A DNA stretch of 64,000 nucleotides. Source: Nocardia acididurans (GTDB lineage: Bacteria > Actinomycetota > Actinomycetes > Mycobacteriales > Mycobacteriaceae). Shown one piece after another: positions 1 through 9,354 of this stretch (its first letter is position 1; every line of letters starts with the position of its first letter). Made by a program: the position numbers and the translations under genes. The DNA lies in assembly GCF_016741815.1 (NCBI RefSeq), contig NZ_JAERRJ010000014.1:1-64000 (forward strand). Direction: 5' to 3'. The notes beneath the pieces are model-generated. The model was not told the DNA's origin. It saw nothing but the letters and a program-made list of their open reading frames with translations, and searched no databases.

Positions 1-12
1 AGTTGATCGGTC

Positions 13-1428
13 GTGCAGGCCAAAGGAAGCAAACTGTGGGCGTCGGCACTCGCGGAGGCAGCGCCGACGCCGTTCTGGACCGACCGGCCGGAGCGTCCCG
101 CTCCCACCGAGCCGCTGACCACCGCGACCACGGCCGATCTGGCCGTGATCGGCGGCGGTTACAGCGGACTGTGGACGGCGTTGCTGGCCAAGGAAAGAGA
201 TCCGAATACCGACGTCGTCCTGATCGAATCGGCCATGTGCGGTCATGCCGCCTCCGGCCGCAACGGCGGCTTCTGCGCCGCCAGCCTCACCCACGGTCTC
301 GCCAACGGCGTGGACCGATTCCCCGATGAGATCGACGATCTGGAGCGGCTGGGCCGCGCCAATCTCGACGCCATCGAGGACGCCGTGCGCCGCTATCGCA
401 TCGACTGCGATTTCGAGCGCACCGGCGAACTGGAGGTCGCCACCGCCTCGCACGAGCTGGAATGGCTTCAGGAGAGCCATGATTCGGCGACCTCGCTCGG
501 CTACCGCAGCGATCTCATGGACGCGGCGGCCGTACAGAACCTCGTGCACTCCCCCACCTATCTCGGAGGGTGGTGGGATCGCGACGGAGTCGCGATGCTC
601 GACCCCGCACGCCTGGCCTGGGGCCTGCGGCGCGCCTGTCTCGAACTCGGCGTGCGCATCTACGAAGGCACACCGGTGCAACGGATTTCGAAGTCGCACG
701 GCGGCGCGCTGAACCTGCACACCCCGCACGGTGAGGTCCGCGCTCCCCGGGTCGCGTTGTGCACCAGCGCATTCGCGGGACCGCTACCCAAGGTGTCGCG
801 CCATGTGGTGCCGGTCTACGACTACGCGCTCATGACCGAACCGCTCACGGACGAACAGCTGCACGCCATCGGCTGGAAGGACCGCATGGGCCTCGGCGAC
901 GCCTCGTACCGATTCCACTACTACCGTCTGACCAGCGACAACCGCATCCTGTTCGGTGGCTACGACGCGATCTACCACTTCGGTGGCCGCATCGCGCCCG
1001 CCCTGGAATACAACGAGGCCACCTTCGAAACCCTGGCCCGCCACTTCTTCCAGACCTTCCCGCAACTCGACGGCCTGCGCTTCACCCATCGGTGGGGCGG
1101 CATCATCGACACCTGCGGGCGGTTCTGCGCCTTCTTCGGGTCCGCCTACAAGGGCCGCCTCGTCTACGCCGCAGGCTACACCGGCCTCGGCGTCGGCGCG
1201 ACCCGCTTCGGCGCGGAAGTGATGCTGGATCAGCTGTGGGGCATGGACACCGAGCGCACCCGGCTGCGGCTGGTGCGCTCGCGGCCGCTGCCGCTGCCGC
1301 CGGAGCCGTTGCGGTCGGCGGGAATTCAGCTCACCCGATGGTCGCTGGCCCGGGCCGACGCCCGCCAGGGGCGCAGGAATCTGTGGCTGAAGACCCTCGA
1401 CTACACGGGGCTCGGCTTCGACAGCTGA
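13..1428 (+). CDS. FAD-dependent amine oxidase (DAO/PuuB-like)
   Basis: This 471-residue protein belongs to the DAO family of flavoproteins, which oxidise primary or secondary amines with O2 and release an aldehyde or keto acid. A Rossmann dinucleotide-binding motif (VIGGGYSG) lies near residues 45-52. It is followed by a strand ending in E and by SGRNGGF, the FAD-contact pattern of glycine oxidase and gamma-glutamylputrescine oxidase relatives. The C-terminal GYTGLGVG is the second FAD contact. An in-frame stop at bases 4-6 limits the start to the GTG at 13 or later. An AsnC regulator and a class III aminotransferase follow on the same strand, which suggests an amine or polyamine degradation set. 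The substrate is not visible from sequence. Confidence 0.85.
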   Translation: MQAKGSKLWASALAEAAPTPFWTDRPERPAPTEPLTTATTADLAVIGGGYSGLWTALLAKERDPNTDVVLIESAMCGHAASGRNGGFCAASLTHGLANGVDRFPDEIDDLERLGRANLDAIEDAVRRYRIDCDFERTGELEVATASHELEWLQESHDSATSLGYRSDLMDAAAVQNLVHSPTYLGGWWDRDGVAMLDPARLAWGLRRACLELGVRIYEGTPVQRISKSHGGALNLHTPHGEVRAPRVALCTSAFAGPLPKVSRHVVPVYDYALMTEPLTDEQLHAIGWKDRMGLGDASYRFHYYRLTSDNRILFGGYDAIYHFGGRIAPALEYNEATFETLARHFFQTFPQLDGLRFTHRWGGIIDTCGRFCAFFGSAYKGRLVYAAGYTGLGVGATRFGAEVMLDQLWGMDTERTRLRLVRSRPLPLPPEPLRSAGIQLTRWSLARADARQGRRNLWLKTLDYTGLGFDS

Positions 1429-1463
1429 TCGATGCCACCCGCCCCGGCCTAGGATGACTCACC

Positions 1464-1940
1464 GTGAGCGACCTCAACTCTGGCCGGGGCGGACCGGTGC
1501 TCGACGATATCTCCAAGAAGATCATCGCCCAGTTGCAGGAGGATGGCCGGCGGGCCTACGCGACCATCGGGAAAGCCGTGGGGTTGTCGGAGGCGGCGGT
1601 GCGGCAGCGGGTGCAGAAGCTGGCCGACGCGGGCGTGATCCAGATCGTGGCGGTGACCGATCCGCTGCAGGTGGGCCTGTTCCGGCAGGCCATGATCGCG
1701 ATCACGGTGGACGGGCCGGTGCAGCCGGTGGCCGACGCGCTGGCGGCCATCGACGAGATCAACTATGTCGTGATCGCCGCCGGACGCTACGACGTGCTGT
1801 GCGAGGCGGTGTGCCCCGACGACGAAGCCCTGCTCGAGCTGGTGTCGACGCGGATCCGGGCGCTGGCCGGGGTGCGGCACGCGGAGATCATGGTGTACCT
1901 GAAGCTGCGCAAGCAGACCTACAGGTGGGGCACACGCTAG
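1464..1940 (+). CDS. Lrp/AsnC family transcriptional regulator
   Basis: The 158-residue protein has the usual AsnC/Lrp build. An N-terminal winged helix-turn-helix (about residues 10-60, containing a VGLSEAAVRQRVQKL recognition segment) is followed by a C-terminal ferredoxin-like ligand-binding and oligomerisation domain (about 70-150). Such proteins sense amino acids or related amines and usually control neighbouring catabolic genes. It starts at a GTG 35 bp after the oxidase and is followed about 106 bp later by the aminotransferase, so it probably controls one or both. The ligand is unknown. Confidence 0.9.
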   Translation: MSDLNSGRGGPVLDDISKKIIAQLQEDGRRAYATIGKAVGLSEAAVRQRVQKLADAGVIQIVAVTDPLQVGLFRQAMIAITVDGPVQPVADALAAIDEINYVVIAAGRYDVLCEAVCPDDEALLELVSTRIRALAGVRHAEIMVYLKLRKQTYRWGTR

Positions 1941-2046
1941 TTTCGCTACGGAATTCGTTGCTCACACGCTGTTGACAACGAAATCAGTTGCCGAGTTCGG
2001 CAAATTATGGGATAACCGAAGGGGTAACTACTTCGAGGAGTCCCTC

Positions 2047-3438
2047 ATGACCGCTACTGCCGAACCCAGGAACATGTCCGCCGACCACGCCTCCCGAGTG
2101 CTGCGTGATCACCTCTGGATGCACTTCGCCACCCACAACGGGCACGACGAAGCCGAGGCGCCGGTGATCGTCCGAGGGGAGGGCGCATATCTCTTCGATG
2201 CGCGCGGCAAGCGGTACCTGGACGGGCTGGCTGGACTGTTCGCGGTGCAGGTCGGACACGGGCGCAGAGAACTCGCGGAGGCCGCCGCGCGGCAGCTGAC
2301 AGAACTGTCGTACTTCCCGCTGTGGGGATACGCCCATCCGGCGGCGCTGGAATTGGCCGAGCGACTGGCGAATTCGGCTCCCGGTGACCTCAACCGGGTG
2401 TTCTTCACCGTCAGTGGTGGCGAATCCGTGGAAACCGCATGGAAACTCGCGCGCCAGTACTTCAAGCTGACCGGAAAACCCGGTAAGCACAAGGTGATCA
2501 GCCGGTCCATGGCCTACCACGGCACCTCGCTGGGCGCGCTGTCGATCACCGGAATACCCGGAGCCAAAGCGCCTTTCGAACCGCTGGTGCCCAGCACCCA
2601 ACGGGTGCCGAACACCAATTTCTACCGGGCCACCGAGCACACCGACGATTACGCGGCGTACGGCCGGTGGGCCGCCGACCGCATCGAGGAGGCCATCCTC
2701 TTCGAGGGTCCGGAAACCGTTGCGGCCGTATTCCTCGAGCCCGTGCAGAACACCGGCGGTTGCTTCGTGCCGCCGCCCGGCTACTTCCAGCGGGTGCGGG
2801 AGATCTGCGACCGCCACGATGTCCTGCTGGTCTCCGACGAGGTGATCTGCGCCTTCGGCCGCCTCGGAACCGCTTTCGGCGCACAGCGTTTCGGATATCA
2901 GCCGGATATGATCACCACCGCCAAGGGGTTGACCTCGGGCTACGCGCCACTGGGCGCGGTGCTCGCCAGTGATCGGCTGATGGAACCCTTCCGGCGCAGC
3001 GGAACGCCGTTCATGCACGGCTCCACCTACGGCGGCCATCCCATGTCGTGCGCCGTGGCGCTGGCCAACCTCGACATCATCGATGGTGAAGGGCTCTACG
3101 AGCATGTGCGGGCCAACGAGCAGCACTTCCGGGAGAACCTGGAGCGGCTCACCGACCTGCCCATCGTCGGCGAAGTCCGTGGCGCGGGCTACTTCTGGGC
3201 CGTGGAGCTCGTCAAGGACAAGACCACCAAGGAGCGGTTCAGCGCCGAGGAGTCGACCCGCGTTCTGCGCAACTACCTGTCCAAGGAGCTGTTCGCCAAC
3301 GGACTGTACTGCCGCGCGGACGATCGCGCCGAACCCGTCATCCAGTTCTCACCGCCGCTGATCTGCGACCGCACGCATTTCGCCGAGATCGAGCAGATCT
3401 TGCGCGAAACCCTCACGGGGGCTTGGAAACTGCTCTGA
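2047..3438 (+). CDS. Class III PLP-dependent aminotransferase
   Basis: This is a 463-residue omega-aminotransferase-type enzyme (fold type I, class III). The PLP-binding lysine is in TTAKGLTSGYAPLG near residue 293, the phosphate-side DEV(I) motif is in LLVSDEVICAFGR, and GGESVETAWKLAR is the typical class III segment. The ATG at 2047 was chosen because GAGGAG lies 7-12 bases upstream. A longer frame opens at 1972 but has no ribosome site. Upstream, TTGCCG (1988-1993) and GATAAC (2011-2016) at 17-bp spacing could be a promoter, so the gene may be transcribed separately from the regulator. The AsnC and amine-oxidase neighbours suggest an amine or diamine donor with pyruvate as acceptor, but this is inference. 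Confidence 0.88.
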   Translation: MTATAEPRNMSADHASRVLRDHLWMHFATHNGHDEAEAPVIVRGEGAYLFDARGKRYLDGLAGLFAVQVGHGRRELAEAAARQLTELSYFPLWGYAHPAALELAERLANSAPGDLNRVFFTVSGGESVETAWKLARQYFKLTGKPGKHKVISRSMAYHGTSLGALSITGIPGAKAPFEPLVPSTQRVPNTNFYRATEHTDDYAAYGRWAADRIEEAILFEGPETVAAVFLEPVQNTGGCFVPPPGYFQRVREICDRHDVLLVSDEVICAFGRLGTAFGAQRFGYQPDMITTAKGLTSGYAPLGAVLASDRLMEPFRRSGTPFMHGSTYGGHPMSCAVALANLDIIDGEGLYEHVRANEQHFRENLERLTDLPIVGEVRGAGYFWAVELVKDKTTKERFSAEESTRVLRNYLSKELFANGLYCRADDRAEPVIQFSPPLICDRTHFAEIEQILRETLTGAWKLL

Positions 3439-3471
3439 CTCGGGCGGCGGCCACCGCGATACGCGGCCGCG

Positions 3472-4095
3472 CTAGTCGTCGGTCAGCGCTGCCAGCTCGG
3501 CGGCGAGATTGGCGCGCGCGGCCACCTCGTACCGGGCCCGGCCGGTGGGGGTGCGGAACAGGCGCTCCTGCTGGATCAGGCCCTGCAGCACCGCCGCGCG
3601 GCCCTTGCGGAACAGCTCGTCGGGGACGTGCGCGTACTCGGCGCGGACCGCGGCGGTGTATGCGGCGTAACCGGATTCATCGGCCGCCAGAATCGCCAGG
3701 TCGGCGTCGCAGAGCACGCCGCCATTGCGATCGGCCGGATCCGGATGATGCCCGGAGGTGAGCCGGACCAGCCGCGCCACCTCCGCCACCCGCTCGGCCG
3801 ACACGCCCAGCGCGGGCAGCACGGTCTCCGCGAGGACGGCGCTGCGCTCCTCGTTGTCGCCCCGGTCGACCGCGTACACGGCGTCGTGGAAGAAGGCCGC
3901 GTAACGCACCGCGTCCACGTCGGCGGCATCGGCGGCGAGATCGTCGATCACCGCCAGCATGGCGGCCAGATGGTCGACGGTGTGATAGCGACGGTGCGTC
4001 TCGCCGTAGCGGCGCACCAGGTCCTCCCCCGCCGCCCGCGCCCCCGCACCGGCCAGTGCGTTCCATCGCTCCAGCAGTATCGCGTCGGTATCCAT
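3472..4095 (-). CDS. HD-domain metal-dependent phosphohydrolase-like protein
   Basis: The 207-residue protein resembles the COG4339 group of predicted HD-superfamily hydrolases. YHTVDHLAAML supplies the first His, FHDAVY holds the HD pair, and a later D lies in LCDADLAIL. The start is the ATG at 4095, where similarity begins. The reading frame stays open upstream into the antisense of the P450 gene, but that extension is not coding. It lies tail to tail with the aminotransferase and about 80 bp beyond the P450 stop. The natural substrate of this group is unknown. Confidence 0.8.
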   Translation of the reverse strand: MDTDAILLERWNALAGAGARAAGEDLVRRYGETHRRYHTVDHLAAMLAVIDDLAADAADVDAVRYAAFFHDAVYAVDRGDNEERSAVLAETVLPALGVSAERVAEVARLVRLTSGHHPDPADRNGGVLCDADLAILAADESGYAAYTAAVRAEYAHVPDELFRKGRAAVLQGLIQQERLFRTPTGRARYEVAARANLAAELAALTDD

Positions 4096-4174
4096 CACCG
4101 CAGTGTGCCGAATCCGATCGGGCGGCGACAGTCCAATGGGAGTGTTTGTGCCGGGAATGACAGTGCTGCGACAG

Positions 4175-5401
4175 CTATTCGGGGTACAAGCGCAGCGGCA
4201 GATGCCGGATTCCCGTGTGGCGATTGCTGCGCGTCCACTCGATCGGCCCGGCCTGCTCGAATCGAGCGAACCGCGTGAGGAGTTCGGCCAGCACCACCCG
4301 AATCTCCAGCCGCGCCAGATGCGCGCCGAGACAGAAGTGCACGCCGTGGCCGAAGGAGAGATGCGGATTCGGATCCCGCGCGATGTCGAAGCGGTTGGGG
4401 GAGGCGAACTTTCGCTCGTCACGATTGGCCGAGCCCTCCCAGACGAGCACCTTCTGCCCCGGCTCCAGCCGGTGCCCCGCGAGCTCGGCCGGGCGGGTGA
4501 CGGTGCGCCGCTTGGACGGTGACGGCGAGGTCCAGCGCAGGATCTCCTCGATCGCGCGCGGCAGCGACGCGGGATCGGCTCGCACCGCCCGCAACTGGTC
4601 CGGATGCTCCAGCAGCGCCAGCAACCCGCCCGCGATGGCATTGCGGGTGGTCTCGGCCCCCGCCGCGAACAGCAGCGTGAAGAACGAGCGCAGTTCGTCA
4701 TCGGTCAACCGGCCCGGCTGTTCCTCCGGCAGTTCCGCGTGCACCACGATCGAGAACATGTCGGTTCCGGGTGCGCCGCGCCGCCGCGCGATCAATTCCG
4801 CACCGTAGCCGCGGAATTCGTCGAGCGCCCGCGCCAGCGCCGCCCGATCCAGCGCCTCCGGCATATCGAAGACGTGCTCGACCCGCTGGAACAGCCAGTG
4901 CCGGTCGCTCTCCGGGATGCCGAGCAGGAAACAGATGGCCTGCATGGGCAATTCGGCCGCCACCTCGGTGAGGAAGTCGTGCTCCGCGCCGGGTTCGAGC
5001 CGATCCAGCAGTCGCCGGGTGCGCGCCCGCAGATCCTGCTCGAGCGTGCGAACGGTCATGGGCGTCAACCCCTTCGACACCAGCCGCCGGATCCGGATGT
5101 GCCGCGGATCGTCCATCATGTTCAGCACCACGCCCGCCTGCGGCAGATCCTGCAGCGTGGTCCCGCCGAACGGCCGGTCACCGCCGGTCTCGGACGAGTA
5201 GGTCACCGGATCGTTCAGCACCCGCAGCGTCTCGTCATACGTTGCGACGGACCAGAATCCCTCCCCGTCGGGCGTATGCGATGTCGGCTCGTGCCAGAAG
5301 ACGGGAGCCTCGGCGCGATGCACCTCGAACAGCTGATGCGGGAACCCGGCGGCGAAATTGGCCAGATCGGTGAAATCGATGGAGGAGAGCTGCACTGCCA
5401 T
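4175..5401 (-). CDS. Cytochrome P450
   Basis: A 408-residue soluble bacterial P450 that uses ferredoxin-delivered electrons to hydroxylate a substrate. The I-helix oxygen-activation motif reads AGAETTR, the K-helix ExxR is in EEILRW, and the haem loop is SFGHGVHFCLGAHLAR with the ligand Cys near residue 355. RHIRIRRLVSKGLTP is the C-helix haem-propionate segment. The overall pattern resembles the actinobacterial CYP125/CYP142-like and related families, but the family cannot be fixed without a search. No ferredoxin or reductase gene is adjacent. The gene is divergent from a lactonase-like gene only 21 bp away, so the two may share control. Confidence 0.92.
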   Translation of the reverse strand: MAVQLSSIDFTDLANFAAGFPHQLFEVHRAEAPVFWHEPTSHTPDGEGFWSVATYDETLRVLNDPVTYSSETGGDRPFGGTTLQDLPQAGVVLNMMDDPRHIRIRRLVSKGLTPMTVRTLEQDLRARTRRLLDRLEPGAEHDFLTEVAAELPMQAICFLLGIPESDRHWLFQRVEHVFDMPEALDRAALARALDEFRGYGAELIARRRGAPGTDMFSIVVHAELPEEQPGRLTDDELRSFFTLLFAAGAETTRNAIAGGLLALLEHPDQLRAVRADPASLPRAIEEILRWTSPSPSKRRTVTRPAELAGHRLEPGQKVLVWEGSANRDERKFASPNRFDIARDPNPHLSFGHGVHFCLGAHLARLEIRVVLAELLTRFARFEQAGPIEWTRSNRHTGIRHLPLRLYPE

Positions 5402-5407
5402 CTCTGA

Positions 5408-5417
5408 AAGTTACAGT
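5408..5417. promoter_or_regulatory. Back-to-back -10 elements in a 21-bp divergent gap
   Basis: The gap between the P450 and lactonase start codons is only 21 bp and has no Shine-Dalgarno sequence on either side. On the minus strand TAACTT (5413-5408) ends 6 bases before the P450 ATG. On the plus strand TACAGT (5412-5417) ends 5 bases before the lactonase ATG. Both fit the TANNNT pattern of actinobacterial leaderless promoters, where transcription begins at or near the A of ATG. The two hexamers share two base pairs, so polymerase could bind only one at a time. This is inferred from spacing alone. Confidence 0.35.
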
Positions 5418-5422
5418 GGGCC

Positions 5423-6415
5423 ATGCCGATGCAACCCCGTCGCTGGAATCCGCCCACGCCGACCGCCCGCGCTCGCGAAAAGCACAGCACCCCACCGATG
5501 CCCGCGCCGCGGCTGCTGGAACTGCCCGGCGCCGCTCCCGAAGACGTGGTGATCGGCCCGGACGGGCGGCTGCTCACGGGCACCGATGACGGCGCCGTCC
5601 TGGCCGTCGACCCGCAAACCGGTGCGGTCGAGCAGATCGCGCACACCGGCCACCGCCCACTGGGCCTGCACGCCGAATCCGATGGCTCCCTGCTGATCTG
5701 CGATGCCGGACACGGGCTGCTGCGCCTCGACAAGCCGGGCGGCGTCCTGGAAGAACTCGTGACCGAGATCGACGGCGAACCGCTGCGCTTCCCCAGCAAT
5801 GTGGTCGCCGCACCGGACGGCACCATCTACTTCTCGGCGTCGTCACGGCGCTGGCCGCTCGAACAGTGGCGCGGCGACATCATGGAGCACTCCGGCACCG
5901 GCCGCCTGCTGCGCCGTACGACGGACGGACAGGTCGACATCCTCATCGACGGACTGGATTTCGCCAACGGCGTGGTCCTCGCGCCGGACGGCTCCCACCT
6001 GCTGGTGGCCGAGACCGGCGCGTACCGCATCACCCGCTACTGGCTCACCGGACCGCAGGCCGGCAGTTGTGACCGGCTCGTGGAGAACCTGCCCGGCTTC
6101 CCGGACAATATGCTGCTGGGCAGCGACGGACTGATCTGGGTGTCCATCCCGTCCCCGCGAAATCCACTGCTGGACAGGCTGCTTCCGCTGCCCGGCCTCA
6201 TCCGTCGCCTGGCGTGGACGATCCCGGAGAACCTGCAACCGCAGCCCGAGCGCACCGTCTGGGCCATGGCCTTCGACTTCGACGGCACGCTCGTGCACGA
6301 TCTGCAGCGTGAGCCCACCGACTACGCGATGGTCACCTCGGTCGCCGAACACGAGGGCGCGATCTACCTCGGCAGCCTCTCCGAATCCGCGATCGCGGTG
6401 ACCCACCTGCCCTGA
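5423..6415 (+). CDS. SMP-30/gluconolactonase/strictosidine-synthase-like beta-propeller protein
   Basis: The 330-residue protein is a six-bladed propeller of the SMP-30/LRE and strictosidine synthase-like group, which are metal-dependent lactonases or esterases. Repeated blade motifs are visible: APDGTIYFS, ANGVVLAPDGSHLLVAET and FPDNMLLGSDGLIWVS. The last contains the conserved PDN that usually provides a metal ligand. The ATG at 5423 fits a leaderless start, but ATG 5429 or a later Met near 5498 are possible because the first 25 residues look unstructured. Divergence from a P450 suggests a linked oxidation and lactone hydrolysis, which is speculative. Confidence 0.82.
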   Translation: MPMQPRRWNPPTPTARAREKHSTPPMPAPRLLELPGAAPEDVVIGPDGRLLTGTDDGAVLAVDPQTGAVEQIAHTGHRPLGLHAESDGSLLICDAGHGLLRLDKPGGVLEELVTEIDGEPLRFPSNVVAAPDGTIYFSASSRRWPLEQWRGDIMEHSGTGRLLRRTTDGQVDILIDGLDFANGVVLAPDGSHLLVAETGAYRITRYWLTGPQAGSCDRLVENLPGFPDNMLLGSDGLIWVSIPSPRNPLLDRLLPLPGLIRRLAWTIPENLQPQPERTVWAMAFDFDGTLVHDLQREPTDYAMVTSVAEHEGAIYLGSLSESAIAVTHLP

Positions 6416-6428
6416 GAACCGCTGAGGC

Positions 6429-7913
6429 TCAGGACTTCTGGGCCTCGTCCTGGGCGTGCTGCGCCTGCGCCAACTGCGCGGGCGTGTAGCGCAGGGTGAG
6501 CGCGATCAGGCCCATCACCGCGGTGCCGATCGCGCACACCAGCAGCACCAGCGTGTATCCGCTGCCGAGCGCGTCGATCTGCAGGTCCGTCATCTCGGTG
6601 ACCTTGCCGGTATCGCCGCCCAGCGACAGGGTGCGGGACACCGCGACCGGGCTGAGCAGGCCCACCGCGAACGGCGTGCCCATATTCATGAACATCTGCC
6701 CGACCGCCGAGAGCGGGCCGATATGGGCCATGTCCACGCCCACCAGCACGCACAGCGGCAGGATCACGATCACCATGCCGACCATCGCGCCGACCACCGT
6801 CAGCAGGATCAGCAGCGTCGGGAAGTACTCGACCGAGCGATCCAGGGTGGAACCGAAGAACAGCGCGCCCGAAAGCACCAGCGCCGCACCGAACAGCAGC
6901 CACCGCGGCTGCACGAACATGGCCGCCTTGGACGCCACGGCCGTACCGATGCCCGCGCCGAGCGTGAACGGGATGCTCGCACAGCCCGCCATCAGCGGCG
7001 AGTAGCCGACCACGTTCTGCAGGAACTGCGCCACGAAGAAGGTCGTCGCACCCAGCACGCCCGAGGCCAGGAAGATGGCGATGAACGAGATCACCCGGTC
7101 CCGGCTGTCGAACAGCGACCACGGCAGCAGCGGATTGGTGACATCGCGCTCGGCGAAGACGAACGCGATCAGCAGCACCACGCCGCCGATCACCGTGCCG
7201 AGAATGACCGGGCTGGTCCAGCCCATGGACGGGCCCTCGGTCGCGCCGAACACGATCGAGCCGCACGCCAGGGTGCCCAGAATCGCACCGCGCACATCCA
7301 GGGAGATGCGCTGATGCTCGGTGTCGCGCAGCTCGTAGATCGCACCGATCACGATGAGGATGCCGATCGGCACATTGATCCAGAAGATCAGTCGCCAATC
7401 CAGTTCGGTGAGCGCGCCGCCCAGCACCAGACCGCCGATCGAACCGACCGCCACCATCGACCCGAAGATGGCGATCGCCTGATTCCGCGCCGGACCGGGG
7501 GCGAAGGTGCTGGCCACCAAGGCGAACGCGGTCGGTGCGGCAATGGCGGCGCCGGTGCCCTGCAGGGCACGCGCCGCGATCAGCCAGGCCTCGTTCAACG
7601 CGGACCCGCACAGCGCGGATGCCAGCGTGAACACCACGACGCCGAGGATCAGCATGCGTTTGCGGCCGAAGCAGTCACCCAGGCGTCCGCCCAGCAGCAT
7701 GAGTCCCGCGAACGGCAGGCCGTAGGCGGTGACCGTCCAGGCGCTGCCCGCACTGGACAGGCCCAGATCCTCCTGCAGTCGCGGCAGCGCCAGGATCATG
7801 ACGGTGCCGTCGAGCACCACCATCAGCTGCAGCCCGCTCAACACGAGGATCGCGAGCCCGAAAGCCCGCTTGGTTACCGGATACTGCATCGTCGCAGCGG
7901 GGTTATCGAGCAC
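6429..7913 (-). CDS. efpA: EfpA-like DHA2 family MFS drug/lipid exporter
   Basis: A 494-residue MFS transporter with about 14 predicted membrane segments, typical of the DHA2 (QacA/EmrB) class. Signature motif A is GGRLGDCFGRKRM after the second helix, and LDGTVMILALPRLQ is the helix-1 motif of drug:H+ antiporters. The gene sits directly downstream of a cysG-type gene, exactly as efpA does in M. tuberculosis. That synteny is the reason for the symbol. The start may be the GTG at 7913, which has TACAGT 8 bases upstream (leaderless), or the ATG at 7889. No nearby regulator is seen. Confidence 0.8.
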   Translation of the reverse strand: MLDNPAATMQYPVTKRAFGLAILVLSGLQLMVVLDGTVMILALPRLQEDLGLSSAGSAWTVTAYGLPFAGLMLLGGRLGDCFGRKRMLILGVVVFTLASALCGSALNEAWLIAARALQGTGAAIAAPTAFALVASTFAPGPARNQAIAIFGSMVAVGSIGGLVLGGALTELDWRLIFWINVPIGILIVIGAIYELRDTEHQRISLDVRGAILGTLACGSIVFGATEGPSMGWTSPVILGTVIGGVVLLIAFVFAERDVTNPLLPWSLFDSRDRVISFIAIFLASGVLGATTFFVAQFLQNVVGYSPLMAGCASIPFTLGAGIGTAVASKAAMFVQPRWLLFGAALVLSGALFFGSTLDRSVEYFPTLLILLTVVGAMVGMVIVILPLCVLVGVDMAHIGPLSAVGQMFMNMGTPFAVGLLSPVAVSRTLSLGGDTGKVTEMTDLQIDALGSGYTLVLLVCAIGTAVMGLIALTLRYTPAQLAQAQHAQDEAQKS

Positions 7914-7982
7914 AGCAAGCCACTGTAACGGATTGCCCGCTCACGGAACCGAACTCGTTGCACAGTCGAACGGTCGCCCTGG

Positions 7983-9272
7983 TCAGCGGGCACCAGCCTG
8001 TGACGGCTCACTGTCGGGAGCGCCCGCGAGGAAACCCGCGGTCGGGCCGATCACGATGATGGCCGGCGGGCGGATGCCCTCGGCGCGCACGGTCTCGGCC
8101 ACCGTCGACAGGTCGGCGCGCACGATGCGCTGGGTGCGCAGGCTGCCCTCCTGCACCACTGTGACCGGGGTGTCCGCGGCGCGACCGCCGTCCAGCAGGG
8201 CCTTCGCGAACTGTTCGATGCGCTCGACGGCCATCAGCAGCACGATGGTGCCGCGCAACCGGGCCAGGGCGGGCCAATCGACCAGCGAATCCGGGTGATC
8301 CGGGGCCACATGCCCGCTGACCACCACGAACTCGTGCGTCACCCCGCGGTGTGTGACCGGGATACCGGCCAGTGCGGGCACCGAGATGGCACTCGTGACG
8401 CCCGGCACGACGGTCACCGGCACACCGGCCTCCACGCAGGCCTCGAGCTCCTCGAAACCGCGGCCGAAGACGTACGGGTCGCCGCCCTTGAGCCGGACCA
8501 CGAACTTGCCCGCCTTCGCGCCCTCGACGAGCGCGGTGTTGATGGCCTCCTGTGCCATGGCACGGCCGTAGGGGATCTTGGCCGCGTCCACGACCTCGAC
8601 ATCCGGGCCGAGTTCGGCCAGCAGCTCCGGAGGTGCGAGCCGGTCGGCGACAACCAGATTCGCGCGGGCCAGCAGACGGCGACCGCGCACCGTGATCAGA
8701 TCCGGATCGCCGGGTCCGCCGCCGATCAGCGCCACGCCCGGCACGACCGGGGCCGAATCATCGGTCACCACACCGGATTGCAGCGCCTCCAGGAACGCCG
8801 TGCGCACCGCCGCCGACCGGCGGTGCTGACCACCGGCCAGCACGCCCAGGGTCATACCGTCGTAGCGGGCGGTGGCCGGGGTGACAGCGGTGCCCAACCG
8901 GGCGATATCGGCGCGCACGCAGAACACCCGCCGGCGCGTGGCCTCCGCGACCACGGCCTCGTTGGTCTCGGGCTCGTCGGTGCAGGCCATGGCGTACCAG
9001 GCGCCGTCCAGATCGCCGTCGCGGTATTCGCGCAACTCCAGGGTGATCTGCTCCGACGTGGCCATACCCTCCACGGCCGGGGTGGCCTCGCGGCTGATGA
9101 CATGCACATCCGCACCGGACGCGATGAGCAGTCCGAGCCGCCGCTGGGCGACGGTCCCGCCACCCACCACGACGACGCGGCGGCCGTTCAGATCGAGCCC
9201 CACCAGGTAGTTCGGGTCACCCTGGGTGCTCGACTCCGGCTGTTCCTCGGCTGCTGCTGACGTGTGTTGCAC
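7983..9272 (-). CDS. cysG: CysG-type bifunctional precorrin-2 dehydrogenase / uroporphyrinogen-III C-methyltransferase
   Basis: This 429-residue enzyme makes precorrin-2 and sirohydrochlorin, the branch point for siroheme and vitamin B12. The N-terminal NAD-binding part has VVVVGGGTVAQRR near residues 33-45. The C-terminal SAM-dependent methyltransferase has GGGPGDPDLIT and RLKGGDPYVFGRG, the two SUMT signatures. It is shorter than enterobacterial CysG, as in mycobacteria, where the dehydrogenase half is reduced. The GTG at 9272 is preferred because mycobacterial homologues begin close to the NPYLVGL-like segment. A TTG at 9311 would add 13 poorly supported residues. The gene feeds the cob genes further along on the same strand. 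Confidence 0.92.
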   Translation of the reverse strand: MQHTSAAAEEQPESSTQGDPNYLVGLDLNGRRVVVVGGGTVAQRRLGLLIASGADVHVISREATPAVEGMATSEQITLELREYRDGDLDGAWYAMACTDEPETNEAVVAEATRRRVFCVRADIARLGTAVTPATARYDGMTLGVLAGGQHRRSAAVRTAFLEALQSGVVTDDSAPVVPGVALIGGGPGDPDLITVRGRRLLARANLVVADRLAPPELLAELGPDVEVVDAAKIPYGRAMAQEAINTALVEGAKAGKFVVRLKGGDPYVFGRGFEELEACVEAGVPVTVVPGVTSAISVPALAGIPVTHRGVTHEFVVVSGHVAPDHPDSLVDWPALARLRGTIVLLMAVERIEQFAKALLDGGRAADTPVTVVQEGSLRTQRIVRADLSTVAETVRAEGIRPPAIIVIGPTAGFLAGAPDSEPSQAGAR

Positions 9273-9354
9273 AAGGATTGAGCCTACGGCGTGGCGTCGG
9301 CGCGGCCACAATCGCCCGGCGTCCGTGCAGCAACCGATACGGAGCTCACCGAGC

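Noticed and set aside
1972..2046. Upstream start for the class III aminotransferase at 1972
   Set aside because: No ribosome site precedes it, the added 25 residues are not typical of the family, and GAGGAG sits at the correct distance from ATG 2047.
6456..7928. A 490-residue plus-strand frame opposite the EfpA-like gene
   Set aside because: His/Arg/Gln-rich low-complexity shadow; the minus strand has clear MFS motifs and membrane helices.
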